A DNA stretch of 64,000 nucleotides from Sunxiuqinia indica (GCF_009847015.1 NZ_WVEM01000013.1:62001-126000), one strand, 5' to 3'; numbered from the stretch's first letter, positions 15,851 to 26,369 are shown. Notes: generated from the sequence alone by a model not told the origin. Translations and numbers: made by a program.

Positions 15851-16408
15851 ATGAATACCCTAAAAAAGAGAATCATGATCAATTTACTTCGCTCGAGAAG
15901 AAGCATCCGAAAATTTACAGAGCAAAAAGTTGAACAAGAAAAAATTAACCTTTTGGAAGAAGCAGCCTTACGCTCTCCTTCATCAAAAAATGGAAATCCG
16001 TGGGAGTTTCTTTTTGTTGACGATCCGGCCATCATTGAAAAACTAAGTCAATCAAAACCACATGGTGCAGCTTTTTTGGCAAACGCTCCTTTAGCCGTAG
16101 TTGTTTTGGCCGACGAAAATAAAGGTGACGTGTGGGTTGAAGATTGCTCTATTTCAAGCACTCTGCTTCAGCTTACAGCTCAATCGCTCGGATTGGGGAG
16201 CTGCTGGGTGCAGATTAGAAAACGCCCGCACGATGAAAACCAAACCGCAGAACAATATATTCGCGAACTCTTTAACCTTCCGGAAAACCTCCGGGTGCTG
16301 AGTATTATTGCAATGGGATATCCGGCAAAAGATCGCACAGGAAAGCCTTTTGAGGAATTGCAGCGGGACAAAATTCATTGGAATAATTTCAATCAACGTG
16401 AATCCTAA
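15851..16408 (+). CDS. Nitroreductase family protein
   Basis: FMN-dependent NAD(P)H oxidoreductase of the nitroreductase fold, 185 residues. Recognisable parts: LLRSRRSIRKFTEQKVEQ (FMN phosphate-binding Arg cluster), RSPSSKNGNPWEFLFV (FMN and dimer contact), LTAQSLGLGSCWVQI and MGYPAKDR near the end. The start could be ATG 15851 or ATG 15875 (MINLLRSRR), the second being closer to the family N-terminus. The substrate is unknown. It lies upstream of pdxA but has a separate promoter in between. Confidence 0.88.
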   Translation: MNTLKKRIMINLLRSRRSIRKFTEQKVEQEKINLLEEAALRSPSSKNGNPWEFLFVDDPAIIEKLSQSKPHGAAFLANAPLAVVVLADENKGDVWVEDCSISSTLLQLTAQSLGLGSCWVQIRKRPHDENQTAEQYIRELFNLPENLRVLSIIAMGYPAKDRTGKPFEELQRDKIHWNNFNQRES

Positions 16409-16413
16409 TCTGT

Positions 16414-16445
16414 TTTGATAAAGTTCAGATAAAGAATTAACTTTG
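16414..16445 (+). promoter_or_regulatory. Promoter of pdxA-ruvA-sprA
   Basis: TTTG (16414-16417), 20 bases, then TAACTTTG (16438-16445); both elements match the Bacteroidota consensus. The start point should be near 16452, giving a leader of about 65 nt before pdxA. Confidence 0.75.
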
Positions 16446-16516
16446 CCAGTCGCAGAAAATAACTGTGAACAAGAGATTTTCATTAATTTCTCACTACCAT
16501 TAAACAGACTGAAGAG

Positions 16517-17617
16517 ATGAGTAAACACAAGATAAGAATTGGGATATCGCATGGTGATATCAATGGCATTGGCTACGAAGTGATCATGAAAACCTTAATG
16601 GATGCACGAATACTGGAAATGTGCACTCCGGTGGTTTATGGTTCACCCAAAGTAGCTGCCTATCATCGAAAAGCGCTCAATTTAAACAACTTCAACTTCA
16701 ACAACATTCAAAACGCCAACGAAGCTGATACTCGCCGGGCCAACATCATCAATTGTATTGACGACAATATTCGCGTTGAACTGGGTAAATCCTCAGGAAT
16801 TGCAGGTGAAGCATCATACATGGCGTTGGAAAGAGCGGTGAATGATTTAAAAGCCGGAGAAATTGATGCATTGGTTACAGCTCCAATCAACAAAGACAAT
16901 ATTCAGTCTGACAAATTTAATTTCCCGGGACATACCGAATTTCTGGCTCAACAATTTGAGACGGATAACTACCTGATGTTAATGGTGAGCGAGATGATGA
17001 AAATTGGAGTGGTTACCACACACATTCCTCTTTCTGAAGTTTCAGCGGGTATTACGAAAAAGGCAATTCTCAGCAAGCTTCGCATTATTTCCAGTTCACT
17101 GGAGCAGGATTTCAGTATCAAAAAACCACGCATCGCAGTTCTTGGATTAAACCCACATGCCGGAGATGGTGGCTTGCTTGGCAGCGAAGAAAAAGAAATT
17201 ATTATTCCGGCCATTGAACAAGCTAAAAATGAAGGTATTTTGGCATTGGGACCCTATCCTAGCGATGGATTCTTTGGCTCAGGCGACTACGTAAAATTTG
17301 ATGCCATATTGGCTATGTATCACGACCAGGGATTAACTCCGTTTAAATTGGCATCTTTCGACAAAGGAGTTAATTACACCGCCGGCTTACCTTTTATTCG
17401 CACATCGCCCGCACACGGTACTGCTTTTGATATTGCCGGAGAAGATAAAGCATCTCCCGACTCATTGCGTCAAGCGCTGTACCTCGCTATTGATGTTCAT
17501 AAAAGTCGTGAGCTATATAAGGAAATCAGTAAAAATCCATTGAAGAAATTCGAAATCAACCCCAATCAGGTTGATGAAACGATTGATTTACAATCGAACG
17601 ACGATCCGGAAATTTAA
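16517..17617 (+). CDS. pdxA: 4-hydroxythreonine-4-phosphate dehydrogenase PdxA
   Basis: PdxA oxidises 4-phosphohydroxy-L-threonine in the DXP-dependent pyridoxal 5'-phosphate pathway, with NAD(P)+ and a divalent metal. The 366 residues show the start IRIGISHGDINGIGYEVI, the metal/substrate His region NFPGHTEFLAQQF, the NPHAGDGG block, and YHDQGLTPFK with the metal-binding His near the C-terminal third, then IRTSPAHGTAFDIAG. Slightly longer than the E. coli enzyme, it ends in an acidic tail. First gene of the operon with ruvA and sprA; linking vitamin B6 synthesis with these is a matter of gene order, not function. Confidence 0.97.
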   Translation: MSKHKIRIGISHGDINGIGYEVIMKTLMDARILEMCTPVVYGSPKVAAYHRKALNLNNFNFNNIQNANEADTRRANIINCIDDNIRVELGKSSGIAGEASYMALERAVNDLKAGEIDALVTAPINKDNIQSDKFNFPGHTEFLAQQFETDNYLMLMVSEMMKIGVVTTHIPLSEVSAGITKKAILSKLRIISSSLEQDFSIKKPRIAVLGLNPHAGDGGLLGSEEKEIIIPAIEQAKNEGILALGPYPSDGFFGSGDYVKFDAILAMYHDQGLTPFKLASFDKGVNYTAGLPFIRTSPAHGTAFDIAGEDKASPDSLRQALYLAIDVHKSRELYKEISKNPLKKFEINPNQVDETIDLQSNDDPEI

Positions 17618-17629
17618 CGACAGGCTATC

Positions 17630-18214
17630 ATGTACGAATATATTCATGGCAAAATAACCGGTCTCACCCCGACCTATGCAGTTATAGAAGCCGCATCAAT
17701 AGGATATTTCATCAACATTTCGCTCAACACCTATTCTCTGATTAATGGAAAAGAGCATGCAAAACTGTTCCTTCATCAGGTAGTCAGAGATGACGCACAC
17801 TTGCTTTATGGCTTTGCTGAAGCAGCCGAAAGAGAACTCTTCCGCTTGCTGATCTCAGTCAACGGAATTGGTTCCAATACCGCACTGATGATGCTTTCGT
17901 CACTTTCGCCCGATGAAATTCGAAAAGCGATTCTGGAAGAGAATGTTACGCTTTTAAAAAGCATCAAAGGAATTGGAGCAAAGACAGCTCAGCGGGTCAT
18001 TATCGATCTGAAAGATAAAATTGGAAAGACAGCTGCCAGCGATCAAATTTTAATGTCGTCAGCAGACAATACTATCCGAGATGAAGCGTTATCAGCATTA
18101 GTAATGCTGGGATTTGCCAAGAAGAGCATTGAAAAAGAATTGGATAAACTGATAAAGGCAAATCCTGACCTAACGGTAGAAGAAACCATAAAAAAGGCCT
18201 TGAAAGGGCTATAA
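17630..18214 (+). CDS. ruvA: Holliday junction branch migration protein RuvA
   Basis: RuvA binds four-way junctions as a tetramer and loads the RuvB motor. The 194-residue protein has the OB-fold N-terminal domain (MYEYIHGKITGLTP), the helix-hairpin-helix repeats (LISVNGIGSNTALMML and LLKSIKGIGAKTAQRVIIDLKDK), and the C-terminal domain III (ALSALVMLGFAKKSIEKELDKL). It starts 12 bases after pdxA and ends 18 bases before sprA, so it is part of one operon. A ruvA-sprA linkage is known in Bacteroidota. Confidence 0.97.
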   Translation: MYEYIHGKITGLTPTYAVIEAASIGYFINISLNTYSLINGKEHAKLFLHQVVRDDAHLLYGFAEAAERELFRLLISVNGIGSNTALMMLSSLSPDEIRKAILEENVTLLKSIKGIGAKTAQRVIIDLKDKIGKTAASDQILMSSADNTIRDEALSALVMLGFAKKSIEKELDKLIKANPDLTVEETIKKALKGL

Positions 18215-18232
18215 CGCAGAAAAAGACTGGCA

Positions 18233-21200
18233 TTGAAAAAAAGCTTGAAAAATATCCTTATCACAGTTGTTTTTCCGGGATTACTAAGCATGGGGTGGAT
18301 GACCATTCCAGGTCAGAAAGTAGCAAATCCCGAAATAAATTACATCTCAACAAATGACTCACTGGAAATTGATACGGTAGGTGTTCTCCCCTATCCCTTT
18401 AACGATGAGCAAGAGTTTAGCTACCCCGATTCCAAGGACAGCTCTGAGTTATTTCTGGGCCGCCCATCCAATATCAATACCGAAATTGAGTATGACCCGG
18501 TAACCGGCGAATATATTTTTTATGAAAAAATTGGCAATCTAAATTACAGGCTGCCAAAAACAATGTCGCTCGAAGAGTACGTCGATTATGACTTTAAAAA
18601 TTCGGTCCGCAACTATTGGCGGGTGCGTGGCAATCAATTGGATTTTGAAAACCAGGGATCATTCATCCCGAGTTTGACCGTTGGAGGAGAAGCTTTTAAT
18701 CGAATTTTCGGAGGCAACACCATTGATATTCGTCCGCAAGGATATGTTGAAGTAAGCTTCGGCGCACAAGTCAATAAAACAGAAAACCCGGCTATTCCTG
18801 AGCGTCTTCGGAAAACCACCAATTTCGATTTTGACCAAAAGATCCAGATGAATGTGATGGGTAATATTGGCGAAAAAATGAAGATGCGGGTGAACTATAA
18901 CACCGAAGCCACTTTCGATTACGAAAATAAAATGAACATCGACTACACAGGCGATGAAGATGAAATTCTGAAAAAGATTGAGGCCGGTAACGTTTCACTT
19001 CCGTTGAATGGTTCTTTGATTACCGGCGGAACAAACTTATTTGGTGTAAAAGCCGAAATGCAATTCGGAAAACTAAACTTAACCACGGTTTTCTCACAAA
19101 ACAAAGGAGAAACCCAAGTGATTGAAACCGAGGGAGGAGCCCAGAAATCAACTTTCGAAATTGAAGCACTGGACTACGATGCCAACCGTCACTTCTTTTT
19201 GGCGCAGTATTTTCGAGACCATTACAACGATGCGCTAGCGAATCTTCCTGTAATTAACTCCTCCGTAACCATTAATAAAATTGAAGTTTGGGTAACCAAC
19301 AAATCCAACTCAACCGATGAATCAAGGAATATTATTGCTTTTATGGATCTTGGTGAGCATCAACCAAACATATACAACACCATTCCTGCCTTTCAGGAAA
19401 ATTCGTCCTGGAGCTACCCGGAAAGCGTTTACCCGTTTAATGAGGCTAACGCCCTCTACAACGAGTTAACCACTTCGTATAATGCCATTCGCGAGGTCAA
19501 TCAAATTAATGAGACACTTCAACCGCTTTCGTCACAAAACTTCAAAGGAGGTCAGGATTTTGAGAAAGTTGAGCAGGCCCGCAAATTAAATTCTTCAGAA
19601 TACACGGTGCACGAAAACCTGGGATACATCTCCCTCAACTCATCGTTAAACACCGACGAAGTGTTGATGGTTGCCTACAATTACACGGCAAATGGAAACA
19701 CCTATCAGGTTGGTGAGTTTTCCACCGACGGAGTGCAAGCCCCGGCAACGCTGATCATGAAGTTGTTGAAAGGAACCAACCTCTCAACCCGCTACCCAAC
19801 CTGGGACTTGATGATGAAAAACGTTTACAGTTTGAATGCCTACCAGCTTTCGAACGAAAATTTTATTCTGGATGTCATGTATCAAAACGACTCAGGAACG
19901 GATATCAACTATTTACCTGAATCGAACATTGAAGGACATATTCTGCTCAATGTACTGAACGTCGACAACCTGAACTCACAATTAGACCCGGGAAGCGACG
20001 GAGTTTACGACTACATATCAGGCGTAACTGTTCTCCCGTCAAGCGGGCGAATTATTTTCCCGGTATTGGAACCTTTTGGAAGCAACCTGACAGACTCCAT
20101 TAGCGATCCGGCTTTAGCTGAAAAATATGCCTACCAATCATTATACGATTCCACAAAAACGGATGCCGAGCGGGACACCAAGCATAACAAATTTATTCTG
20201 AAAGGGAGTTACGAAGGGTCTTCAAGTTCTGAAATTTCACTGGGAACATTAAATGTAGCTCAGGGATCAGTTCGAGTAACAGCCGGAGGCCGGGAATTGC
20301 AAGAGTATATCGATTACACGGTAGACTACACACTAGGACGGGTAAAGATTATTAATGATGCGTTGCTGGAATCCGGCACGCCAATCCAGATCAGTACCGA
20401 AAGTGAAGACCTGTTTAGTGTACAACGCAAAACCCTGATGGGGGCGCATGCAAACTACGCATTCTCCGATAATTTCAACCTTGGAGCAACTGTTCTGCAC
20501 ATGAGCGAACGCCCTTTAACTCAAAAGGTAAGCTACGGCGAAGATCCGATCTCAAATACCATCTGGGGGCTTGATGCCAATTATAGCACCGAGTCAAACT
20601 TGCTAACAACATTGGTTGACAAGCTGCCTTTTATTGAAACCAAAGAGCGCTCCTCCGTTTCAATGGAAGCTGAATTTGCGCAACTTGTACCCGGACATTC
20701 CAGTGTAATTGACAAGGAAGGTACGGTATACATCGATGATTTTGAAGCTACTAAAACTTCAATAAGCCTGAAAGCCCGACAAGCCTGGGTTTTGGCAAGT
20801 ACACCGCAAAACCAAGAGAACTTATTCCCCGAAGGAAATCTAAATGGAGACCTAGCGTATGGCTACAACCGGGCAAAATTAGCTTGGTATATCATCGACC
20901 CCTTATTTTTGAGGAATACCTCGCAAACTCCCGCTCATATTAAGAATAGTGCTCAGCAGCACAACCATTTCATGCGTGAAGTTTTTCAGCAAGAGATCTT
21001 CCCTGACAAGGAAACTGCCACAGGGCAACCAACAAATATTTCCGTTCTCGATTTGGCTTATTACCCATCAGAAAGAGGACCATATAACTTCGATACGAAT
21101 CCTTCGACTTATTCAGCAGGACTTAATTCTGATGGTAAACTAAACGATCCGGAATCGCGCTGGGCAGGTATTATGCGTAAAATAGAAACTTCGAATTTCG

Positions 21201-24200
21201 AAGCAGCCAATATCGAATATATTGAATTCTGGATGATGGATCCATTTGTTTACGACAAGGAAAATGGGAATCCTGTTGACGGAGGAAGTCTCTACTTCAA
21301 TCTGGGAGATATTTCGGAAGATGTTCTGAAAGATTCCCGGAAATCTTTTGAAAACGGACTTCCGGAAACAGAGCTTGTTCAAAATGTTGATACTACAATC
21401 TGGGGGCGGGTTTCAACCAAACAATCGGTAGTTGATGCCTTTGCCAACGATGCCACTTCTCGTCAATTCCAGGATATTGGGTTCGACGGACTGGCGGACA
21501 CCGACGAACAGTCATTTTATAGTAGCTACACACAGGCGCTGCAAAATATCCTGAATCAAAATGTACTGGAGGAATTTTTGAATGACCCATCGGGTGATAA
21601 CTACCATTATTACCGGGGAGGGGACCTGGATCAAGCCGAAGCAACTATTTTAGAACGGTATAAAAACTATAACGGACCCGAGGGAAACTCAGCTCCGGCC
21701 GAAGCATCCGGCAATTCGTATTCAACAACAGCTACCACTATTCCAAACATGGAAGATATCAACGGCGATAATACCCTGAACGAGTACGAACGGTACTATC
21801 AATACCAGGTTAAACTTAGTCCTGATGAGATGAAGCTGGGGCAAAACTACATTACCGATATCCGTGTTGGACCGAGTGACAATGGGCAGGGAGGTATTCA
21901 GGAAGTTAACTGGTACCAGTTTAAAATTCCGATTTCCGACTACAAAGAAAAATTTGACATTGAAGATTTCACTTCCATTCGTTTTATGCGGATGTTCCTG
22001 AAGGGCTTTGAAGATACGACGATTTTACGGTTTGCGACACTTGATCTTGTTCGCTCTGACTGGCGCAAATTTACCGACAACATTGATGAAACAGATGTTG
22101 CTCCAAGCAATCAAACTGAGTTTGAAATTTCGGCTGTTAACATTGAAGAAAACAGCCGGAGAGAACCAGTCAACTATGTTCTTCCTCCCGGAATCGACCG
22201 GGTAATTGACCCTGCCAATCCACAGTTGCTGCAACTAAACGAACAATCTCTGGTTCTAAGAACCATCGATTTGCAGCAGAGTGATGCCCGGGCAGCTTAT
22301 AAAACGCTGGGGATGGATCTTCGTCGCTACAAAAGGTTGAAATTGGAGGTTCATGCCGAGGAGATTGAGGGCTACCCATTAAGCGATGATCAACTGCACT
22401 TCTTCGTGCGTTTGGGAACCGATGAAAATAACTATTACGAGTATGAGGTCCCACTCAGCTTAACCGACTATGGAAATTACAATGGAGATATTGAAAGCCA
22501 ACGATATTTGGTTTGGCCCGATGATAACCGAATTGATATTCCACTAGACTTATTTACGGATGCGAAACTGGCACGCAACGCTCTGATTCGCCAAGCCGGA
22601 TCAAGCGTTTCAACCAACGACATTTACGAATTACCACACGACGGATGGAATAGCAATAAGAATCTGGTCAAGGTAAAAGGAACTCCAAACCTTGCTGAGG
22701 TTGATCTTGTATTGATGGGGATTCGTCATAAAAAGCAAGGAAACTTCAACCCCGGACCATTGTCGGTTGAAGTTTGGGCCAATGAACTTCGATTGACCGA
22801 TTTTGATGAAAGTGGGGGCTGGGCCGCCAACGCAAGAGTGTCGGCACGTTTAGCCGATTTTGGCTCAGTCGTTGTTGCCGGGCGTACACGCTCTTCAGGC
22901 TTCGGAAGTGTTGACCAAACTATGAACGAGCGGGCGTTGGATGATTTAGTTGAATACGATATTTCGTCAAACTTTGAGCTGGGCAAGTTCTTCCCCGAGA
23001 AAGCCAATGTACGCATCCCGTTGTATGTTGGTGTGTCCAAAAGCATCAGCAATCCGAAATACAATCCGCTCGATGCGGATATTGAAATGGACGAAGCGCT
23101 GGATAATTTGGAAACAAAGTCGGAGCGAGACTCTCTGAAAAACCTGGCTCAGGATTATATGAGCCGCAAAAGCATCAACCTGACCAATGTGAAAGTTGAC
23201 AAGATGAGTAAGTCAGGAAAGCCAAAACCATGGGATCCGACAAACTTCTCATTAACCTATTCATACAACGAACTGAAAAGAAGAAATGTAAATACGGAAT
23301 ACAGCCTCGAGAAAAACTACCGTGGTTTGTTTAGTTATAATTACAACAACCGTCCAAAATTAATAGAGCCTTTAAAAAAGGTCAACTTTGTTAACGGAAA
23401 AGCTTTGCGACTTGTAAAGGATTTCAACTTCTACCTTTTGCCAACTCAAATCTCTTACCGAACTGATTTGTATAGGCATTACAAAGAGGTTCAAACGCGT
23501 AACCTGACCAACCCAAACATGATCATACCGCGAACCTTTGATAAAGACTTCATCTGGAACAAATATTTTGATCTCAACTATAACCTGACCCGATCGCTGA
23601 AACTCGATTTCTCATCAAAAGGAACGTCACGAATTGATGAACCGGCAGGTCGAATTAACCGATCAGATGACGACTATGAAATGAAGCGTGATTCGATCCT
23701 GACCAATCTATTTAATTTAGGTCGGCCAATTCTTTATCATCACACCTTTAATGCTTCGTACATTGCTCCGATCAACAAAATACCACTACTAAACTGGGTA
23801 AGCATGACCGGACGCTACCAGGCACAATACGACTGGTATGCCGGGGCAATTACCGACGAATCAATCGTACTTGGAAACACCATTGAAAATGCTCGCGTAG
23901 CTCAGGTAAACAGCCAATTGAATTTGCTCAATTTATACAATAAAGTTCCTTTCCTAAAAGAAGTGAACCGCAAATATGGTGCAAGCACCCGCTCAGCACG
24001 AAGTTCGAGTAGCCGGGCACGAGCAGTTTCCCGTTCGAACACAAAAGCCAGCGAACCAAAATATAAAACGGTTACCTACGAAAGCTCACCGACCAACCTG
24101 AAAGCAAATACGAACAAATCAATCAACCACAAGTTGAAAACGGAAAGTGTAGATGTCAACATTGTGAATTCGGGAGGAGAAAAAATCGAAGGTGAAGTTG

Positions 24201-25768
24201 AAGTCGTAAATGAAAACCGGATTATGGTATCGGTACCAAACAATGTTCGTCAGGCAATAATTACGGTTACCGGTAAGCGCGAAGTTGGAGATAATATTTT
24301 TCTGAAAATTGCCCAATACACGGCCCGAACGCTCATGAGTGTAAAAAATGTATCACTCTCCTATTCCAGCTCCGATGGAACCATTATGCCAGGATTCATG
24401 CCTGAGCCTACCATCTTTGGTTCCGGCTCATACAATCCCGACCCGGCTATGTTTGGAAACATCGCCAGCAGCAATGCTCCGGGATTTCCATTCCTTTTTG
24501 GGTGGCAGGATGAAACTTTTGCCCGCAAGGCTATTAGCAAAGGGTGGTACACGAAAGATACTGCGCTAAATGCAGCTTACCAGATGAACCACAATGAAAC
24601 GTTCAGCGTCCGTGCGAGTGTTGAACCAATTCCATTCTTGCGAATTGATTTAAACGCTAACCGCTCCTTTTCGGAGAACATGAAAGAATATTACATTTAC
24701 GATAGTGAATCAGGTAATTTTGATACTTCAGGAAAAACCCTGCAAGGAAACTTTACCATGTCGATAAATACCTGGAGCACGGCATTCTCAAAAATGGGGG
24801 AAGCCGAAGTGCCGGAATCATCAGCTTTCCAAAACATGTTGGATAACCGACGCACAATTGCATGGAGATTGGCAGGTCAACGTATAGCTAATCCGGATAT
24901 TGGTTATAATCCGACGAATGGTGCTCACAGTGAAGTTGAAGGTTACCCCACAGGATACGGTCCAAATTCGCAACAAGTATTGGTTCCTGCTTTTATTGCC
25001 GCCTACACCGGCCAATCGGCTGATAAAGTATCATTAGAGCCGTTCCCGTCAATCAAATACATGCGCCCTAACTGGCGAGTTACCTACGACGGTATTGTTT
25101 CGAAAATTGAGGGCTTGAACAAATATTTGAAAACGCTGAACATCAGCCATTCCTACCGTTCGAGCTATAACGTTGGATCTTATATCACCAATTTAAGATA
25201 TAACGAAAGGGAATTTGGTGACGGATTCAGCTATGTTATGAATGAGCTGAGCGGAAACTTTGTGAGCAGGTACGATATTAACGCGGTGAGCATTAATGAG
25301 CAATTCAACCCGCTGATCAATATGGACGTCACCTGGCTGAATGATTTAACGACAACTGCTGAAATTAGCCGAAGCCGGAACCTGACATTAAACTTTGCCA
25401 ATAACCAACTAACCGAAGTGTTGACCAACGAGTATACTTTCGGATTGGGTTATCGCTTCGAACGCATGGATCTGATCATTAAAACCAAAGGCTCGCAAAA
25501 AGCATATTCAAATGATTTAAATATCCGCGCTGATGTTTCATTCCGTAAAAACAAAACCTTCATCCGAAAATTAGTTGAAGGTAATGACCAGTTGACTGCA
25601 GGACAAAATGCCATTACCATTAAAACAACAGCTGATTATATGCTAAGCGATCGTTTTCAATTGAGGGCATATTACGACAAGGTGATTAACAAGCCATTCA
25701 CCTCTTTGTCTTATCCAACGTCCAATTCCAACTTTGGGTTGAGCTTCCGCTTTACACTGGCACAGTAG
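18233..25768 (+). CDS. sprA: Type IX secretion outer-membrane translocon SprA (Sov)
   Basis: The 2511-residue protein is the giant 36-strand beta-barrel that is the conducting pore of the type IX secretion system, needed for export of proteins with CTD signals and for gliding in motile species. It begins at TTG (18233-18235) directly after ruvA; the next in-frame ATG would remove the signal peptide (KKSLKNILITVVFPGLL), so TTG is preferred. Features typical of SprA: N-terminal YDPVTGEYIFYEKIGNLNYR and MSLEEYVDY, the GGRELQEYIDYTVDYTLGRV segment, the repeated YNLTRSLKLDF-type strand motifs, and a short Ser/Arg-rich low-complexity stretch near 1920 (STRSARSSSSRARAVSRS). The C-terminus ends in SFRFTLAQ. 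The other secretion components (PorK-N, PorV, PorU) are not in the window. Confidence 0.96.
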   Translation: MKKSLKNILITVVFPGLLSMGWMTIPGQKVANPEINYISTNDSLEIDTVGVLPYPFNDEQEFSYPDSKDSSELFLGRPSNINTEIEYDPVTGEYIFYEKIGNLNYRLPKTMSLEEYVDYDFKNSVRNYWRVRGNQLDFENQGSFIPSLTVGGEAFNRIFGGNTIDIRPQGYVEVSFGAQVNKTENPAIPERLRKTTNFDFDQKIQMNVMGNIGEKMKMRVNYNTEATFDYENKMNIDYTGDEDEILKKIEAGNVSLPLNGSLITGGTNLFGVKAEMQFGKLNLTTVFSQNKGETQVIETEGGAQKSTFEIEALDYDANRHFFLAQYFRDHYNDALANLPVINSSVTINKIEVWVTNKSNSTDESRNIIAFMDLGEHQPNIYNTIPAFQENSSWSYPESVYPFNEANALYNELTTSYNAIREVNQINETLQPLSSQNFKGGQDFEKVEQARKLNSSEYTVHENLGYISLNSSLNTDEVLMVAYNYTANGNTYQVGEFSTDGVQAPATLIMKLLKGTNLSTRYPTWDLMMKNVYSLNAYQLSNENFILDVMYQNDSGTDINYLPESNIEGHILLNVLNVDNLNSQLDPGSDGVYDYISGVTVLPSSGRIIFPVLEPFGSNLTDSISDPALAEKYAYQSLYDSTKTDAERDTKHNKFILKGSYEGSSSSEISLGTLNVAQGSVRVTAGGRELQEYIDYTVDYTLGRVKIINDALLESGTPIQISTESEDLFSVQRKTLMGAHANYAFSDNFNLGATVLHMSERPLTQKVSYGEDPISNTIWGLDANYSTESNLLTTLVDKLPFIETKERSSVSMEAEFAQLVPGHSSVIDKEGTVYIDDFEATKTSISLKARQAWVLASTPQNQENLFPEGNLNGDLAYGYNRAKLAWYIIDPLFLRNTSQTPAHIKNSAQQHNHFMREVFQQEIFPDKETATGQPTNISVLDLAYYPSERGPYNFDTNPSTYSAGLNSDGKLNDPESRWAGIMRKIETSNFEAANIEYIEFWMMDPFVYDKENGNPVDGGSLYFNLGDISEDVLKDSRKSFENGLPETELVQNVDTTIWGRVSTKQSVVDAFANDATSRQFQDIGFDGLADTDEQSFYSSYTQALQNILNQNVLEEFLNDPSGDNYHYYRGGDLDQAEATILERYKNYNGPEGNSAPAEASGNSYSTTATTIPNMEDINGDNTLNEYERYYQYQVKLSPDEMKLGQNYITDIRVGPSDNGQGGIQEVNWYQFKIPISDYKEKFDIEDFTSIRFMRMFLKGFEDTTILRFATLDLVRSDWRKFTDNIDETDVAPSNQTEFEISAVNIEENSRREPVNYVLPPGIDRVIDPANPQLLQLNEQSLVLRTIDLQQSDARAAYKTLGMDLRRYKRLKLEVHAEEIEGYPLSDDQLHFFVRLGTDENNYYEYEVPLSLTDYGNYNGDIESQRYLVWPDDNRIDIPLDLFTDAKLARNALIRQAGSSVSTNDIYELPHDGWNSNKNLVKVKGTPNLAEVDLVLMGIRHKKQGNFNPGPLSVEVWANELRLTDFDESGGWAANARVSARLADFGSVVVAGRTRSSGFGSVDQTMNERALDDLVEYDISSNFELGKFFPEKANVRIPLYVGVSKSISNPKYNPLDADIEMDEALDNLETKSERDSLKNLAQDYMSRKSINLTNVKVDKMSKSGKPKPWDPTNFSLTYSYNELKRRNVNTEYSLEKNYRGLFSYNYNNRPKLIEPLKKVNFVNGKALRLVKDFNFYLLPTQISYRTDLYRHYKEVQTRNLTNPNMIIPRTFDKDFIWNKYFDLNYNLTRSLKLDFSSKGTSRIDEPAGRINRSDDDYEMKRDSILTNLFNLGRPILYHHTFNASYIAPINKIPLLNWVSMTGRYQAQYDWYAGAITDESIVLGNTIENARVAQVNSQLNLLNLYNKVPFLKEVNRKYGASTRSARSSSSRARAVSRSNTKASEPKYKTVTYESSPTNLKANTNKSINHKLKTESVDVNIVNSGGEKIEGEVEVVNENRIMVSVPNNVRQAIITVTGKREVGDNIFLKIAQYTARTLMSVKNVSLSYSSSDGTIMPGFMPEPTIFGSGSYNPDPAMFGNIASSNAPGFPFLFGWQDETFARKAISKGWYTKDTALNAAYQMNHNETFSVRASVEPIPFLRIDLNANRSFSENMKEYYIYDSESGNFDTSGKTLQGNFTMSINTWSTAFSKMGEAEVPESSAFQNMLDNRRTIAWRLAGQRIANPDIGYNPTNGAHSEVEGYPTGYGPNSQQVLVPAFIAAYTGQSADKVSLEPFPSIKYMRPNWRVTYDGIVSKIEGLNKYLKTLNISHSYRSSYNVGSYITNLRYNEREFGDGFSYVMNELSGNFVSRYDINAVSINEQFNPLINMDVTWLNDLTTTAEISRSRNLTLNFANNQLTEVLTNEYTFGLGYRFERMDLIIKTKGSQKAYSNDLNIRADVSFRKNKTFIRKLVEGNDQLTAGQNAITIKTTADYMLSDRFQLRAYYDKVINKPFTSLSYPTSNSNFGLSFRFTLAQ

Positions 25769-25798
25769 TTTGGAACTTGGCCGCAACGAAAAAACTAA

Positions 25799-25840
25799 AA
25801 GCCCCTTTCCCCTCCTTAAACAAAGAGGGGAAAGGGGCTT
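25799..25840. terminator. Long GC-rich hairpin after sprA
   Basis: AAGCCCCTTTCCCCTC (25799-25814) and its exact complement GAGGGGAAAGGGGCTT (25825-25840) form a perfect 16-bp stem with a 10-base loop. On the minus strand it is followed by TTTTAGTTTTTT, so it is a good terminator for the gene at 25932-26369; the plus strand has no T-run but the stem may still end sprA mRNA. Repeats of this sequence style are dispersed in many Bacteroidota genomes, so it may be a copy of a small intergenic repeat family. Confidence 0.75.
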
Positions 25841-25931
25841 GCTCACGAATAACGGTGTGTGTTTGATCGTTAGCCAACGTAACCGCCATTGGCCACTGCA
25901 CTAAACCAAGGTCTGGGCAAGAAGTTTCCGT

Positions 25932-26369
25932 TCAATCCACGCGAATGTATTTTTCAATGTTACAGTTATTTTTATCGTAATTTTCAATGCCGCCAAATGG
26001 ATAAATTTGATACAGCGTATCTCCTTTTATTTCAAGAAATTGTTGGACTTCTCTTCCCCGAAAGGATGCGACACTGTGATATTGAACTTCTTCACTATAA
26101 ACATTTTTTTTCAAATCATAGGTTCCGCCTCCAAAAGAGTGCTGCAGTTGATTCCCCTGGAAACTACTGCCAACAAACATAAAATATTCATCCGACCAGG
26201 TTTTAAGCTGTCCGCCATTTGCTTCATCCAAAATGGCCACATTGCTTTTTCCATTTCTAACTAAATCCTGGCTAATGAGTTTCCAGGTTCCGTTTAATTT
26301 TGATTTACTGCCTGAAAAACCAAAAAGAGTAAAAACGACTGCTAATAAAATGAGTGATTTAAGTTTCAT
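25932..26369 (-). CDS. Exported lipocalin-like small protein
   Basis: 145-residue protein with a signal peptide (MKLKSLILLAVVFTLFGFSGS, cleavage around 20-22). The mature part begins LNGTWKLISQDL, the usual first strand of lipocalin-like domains (DUF4488-type), and continues with alternating strands (WSDEYFMFVG, FGGGTYDL, DTLYQIYPFG). Such proteins are probably periplasmic; ligand and role are unknown. It has its own terminator and is convergent with sprA. Confidence 0.7.
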   Translation of the reverse strand: MKLKSLILLAVVFTLFGFSGSKSKLNGTWKLISQDLVRNGKSNVAILDEANGGQLKTWSDEYFMFVGSSFQGNQLQHSFGGGTYDLKKNVYSEEVQYHSVASFRGREVQQFLEIKGDTLYQIYPFGGIENYDKNNCNIEKYIRVD

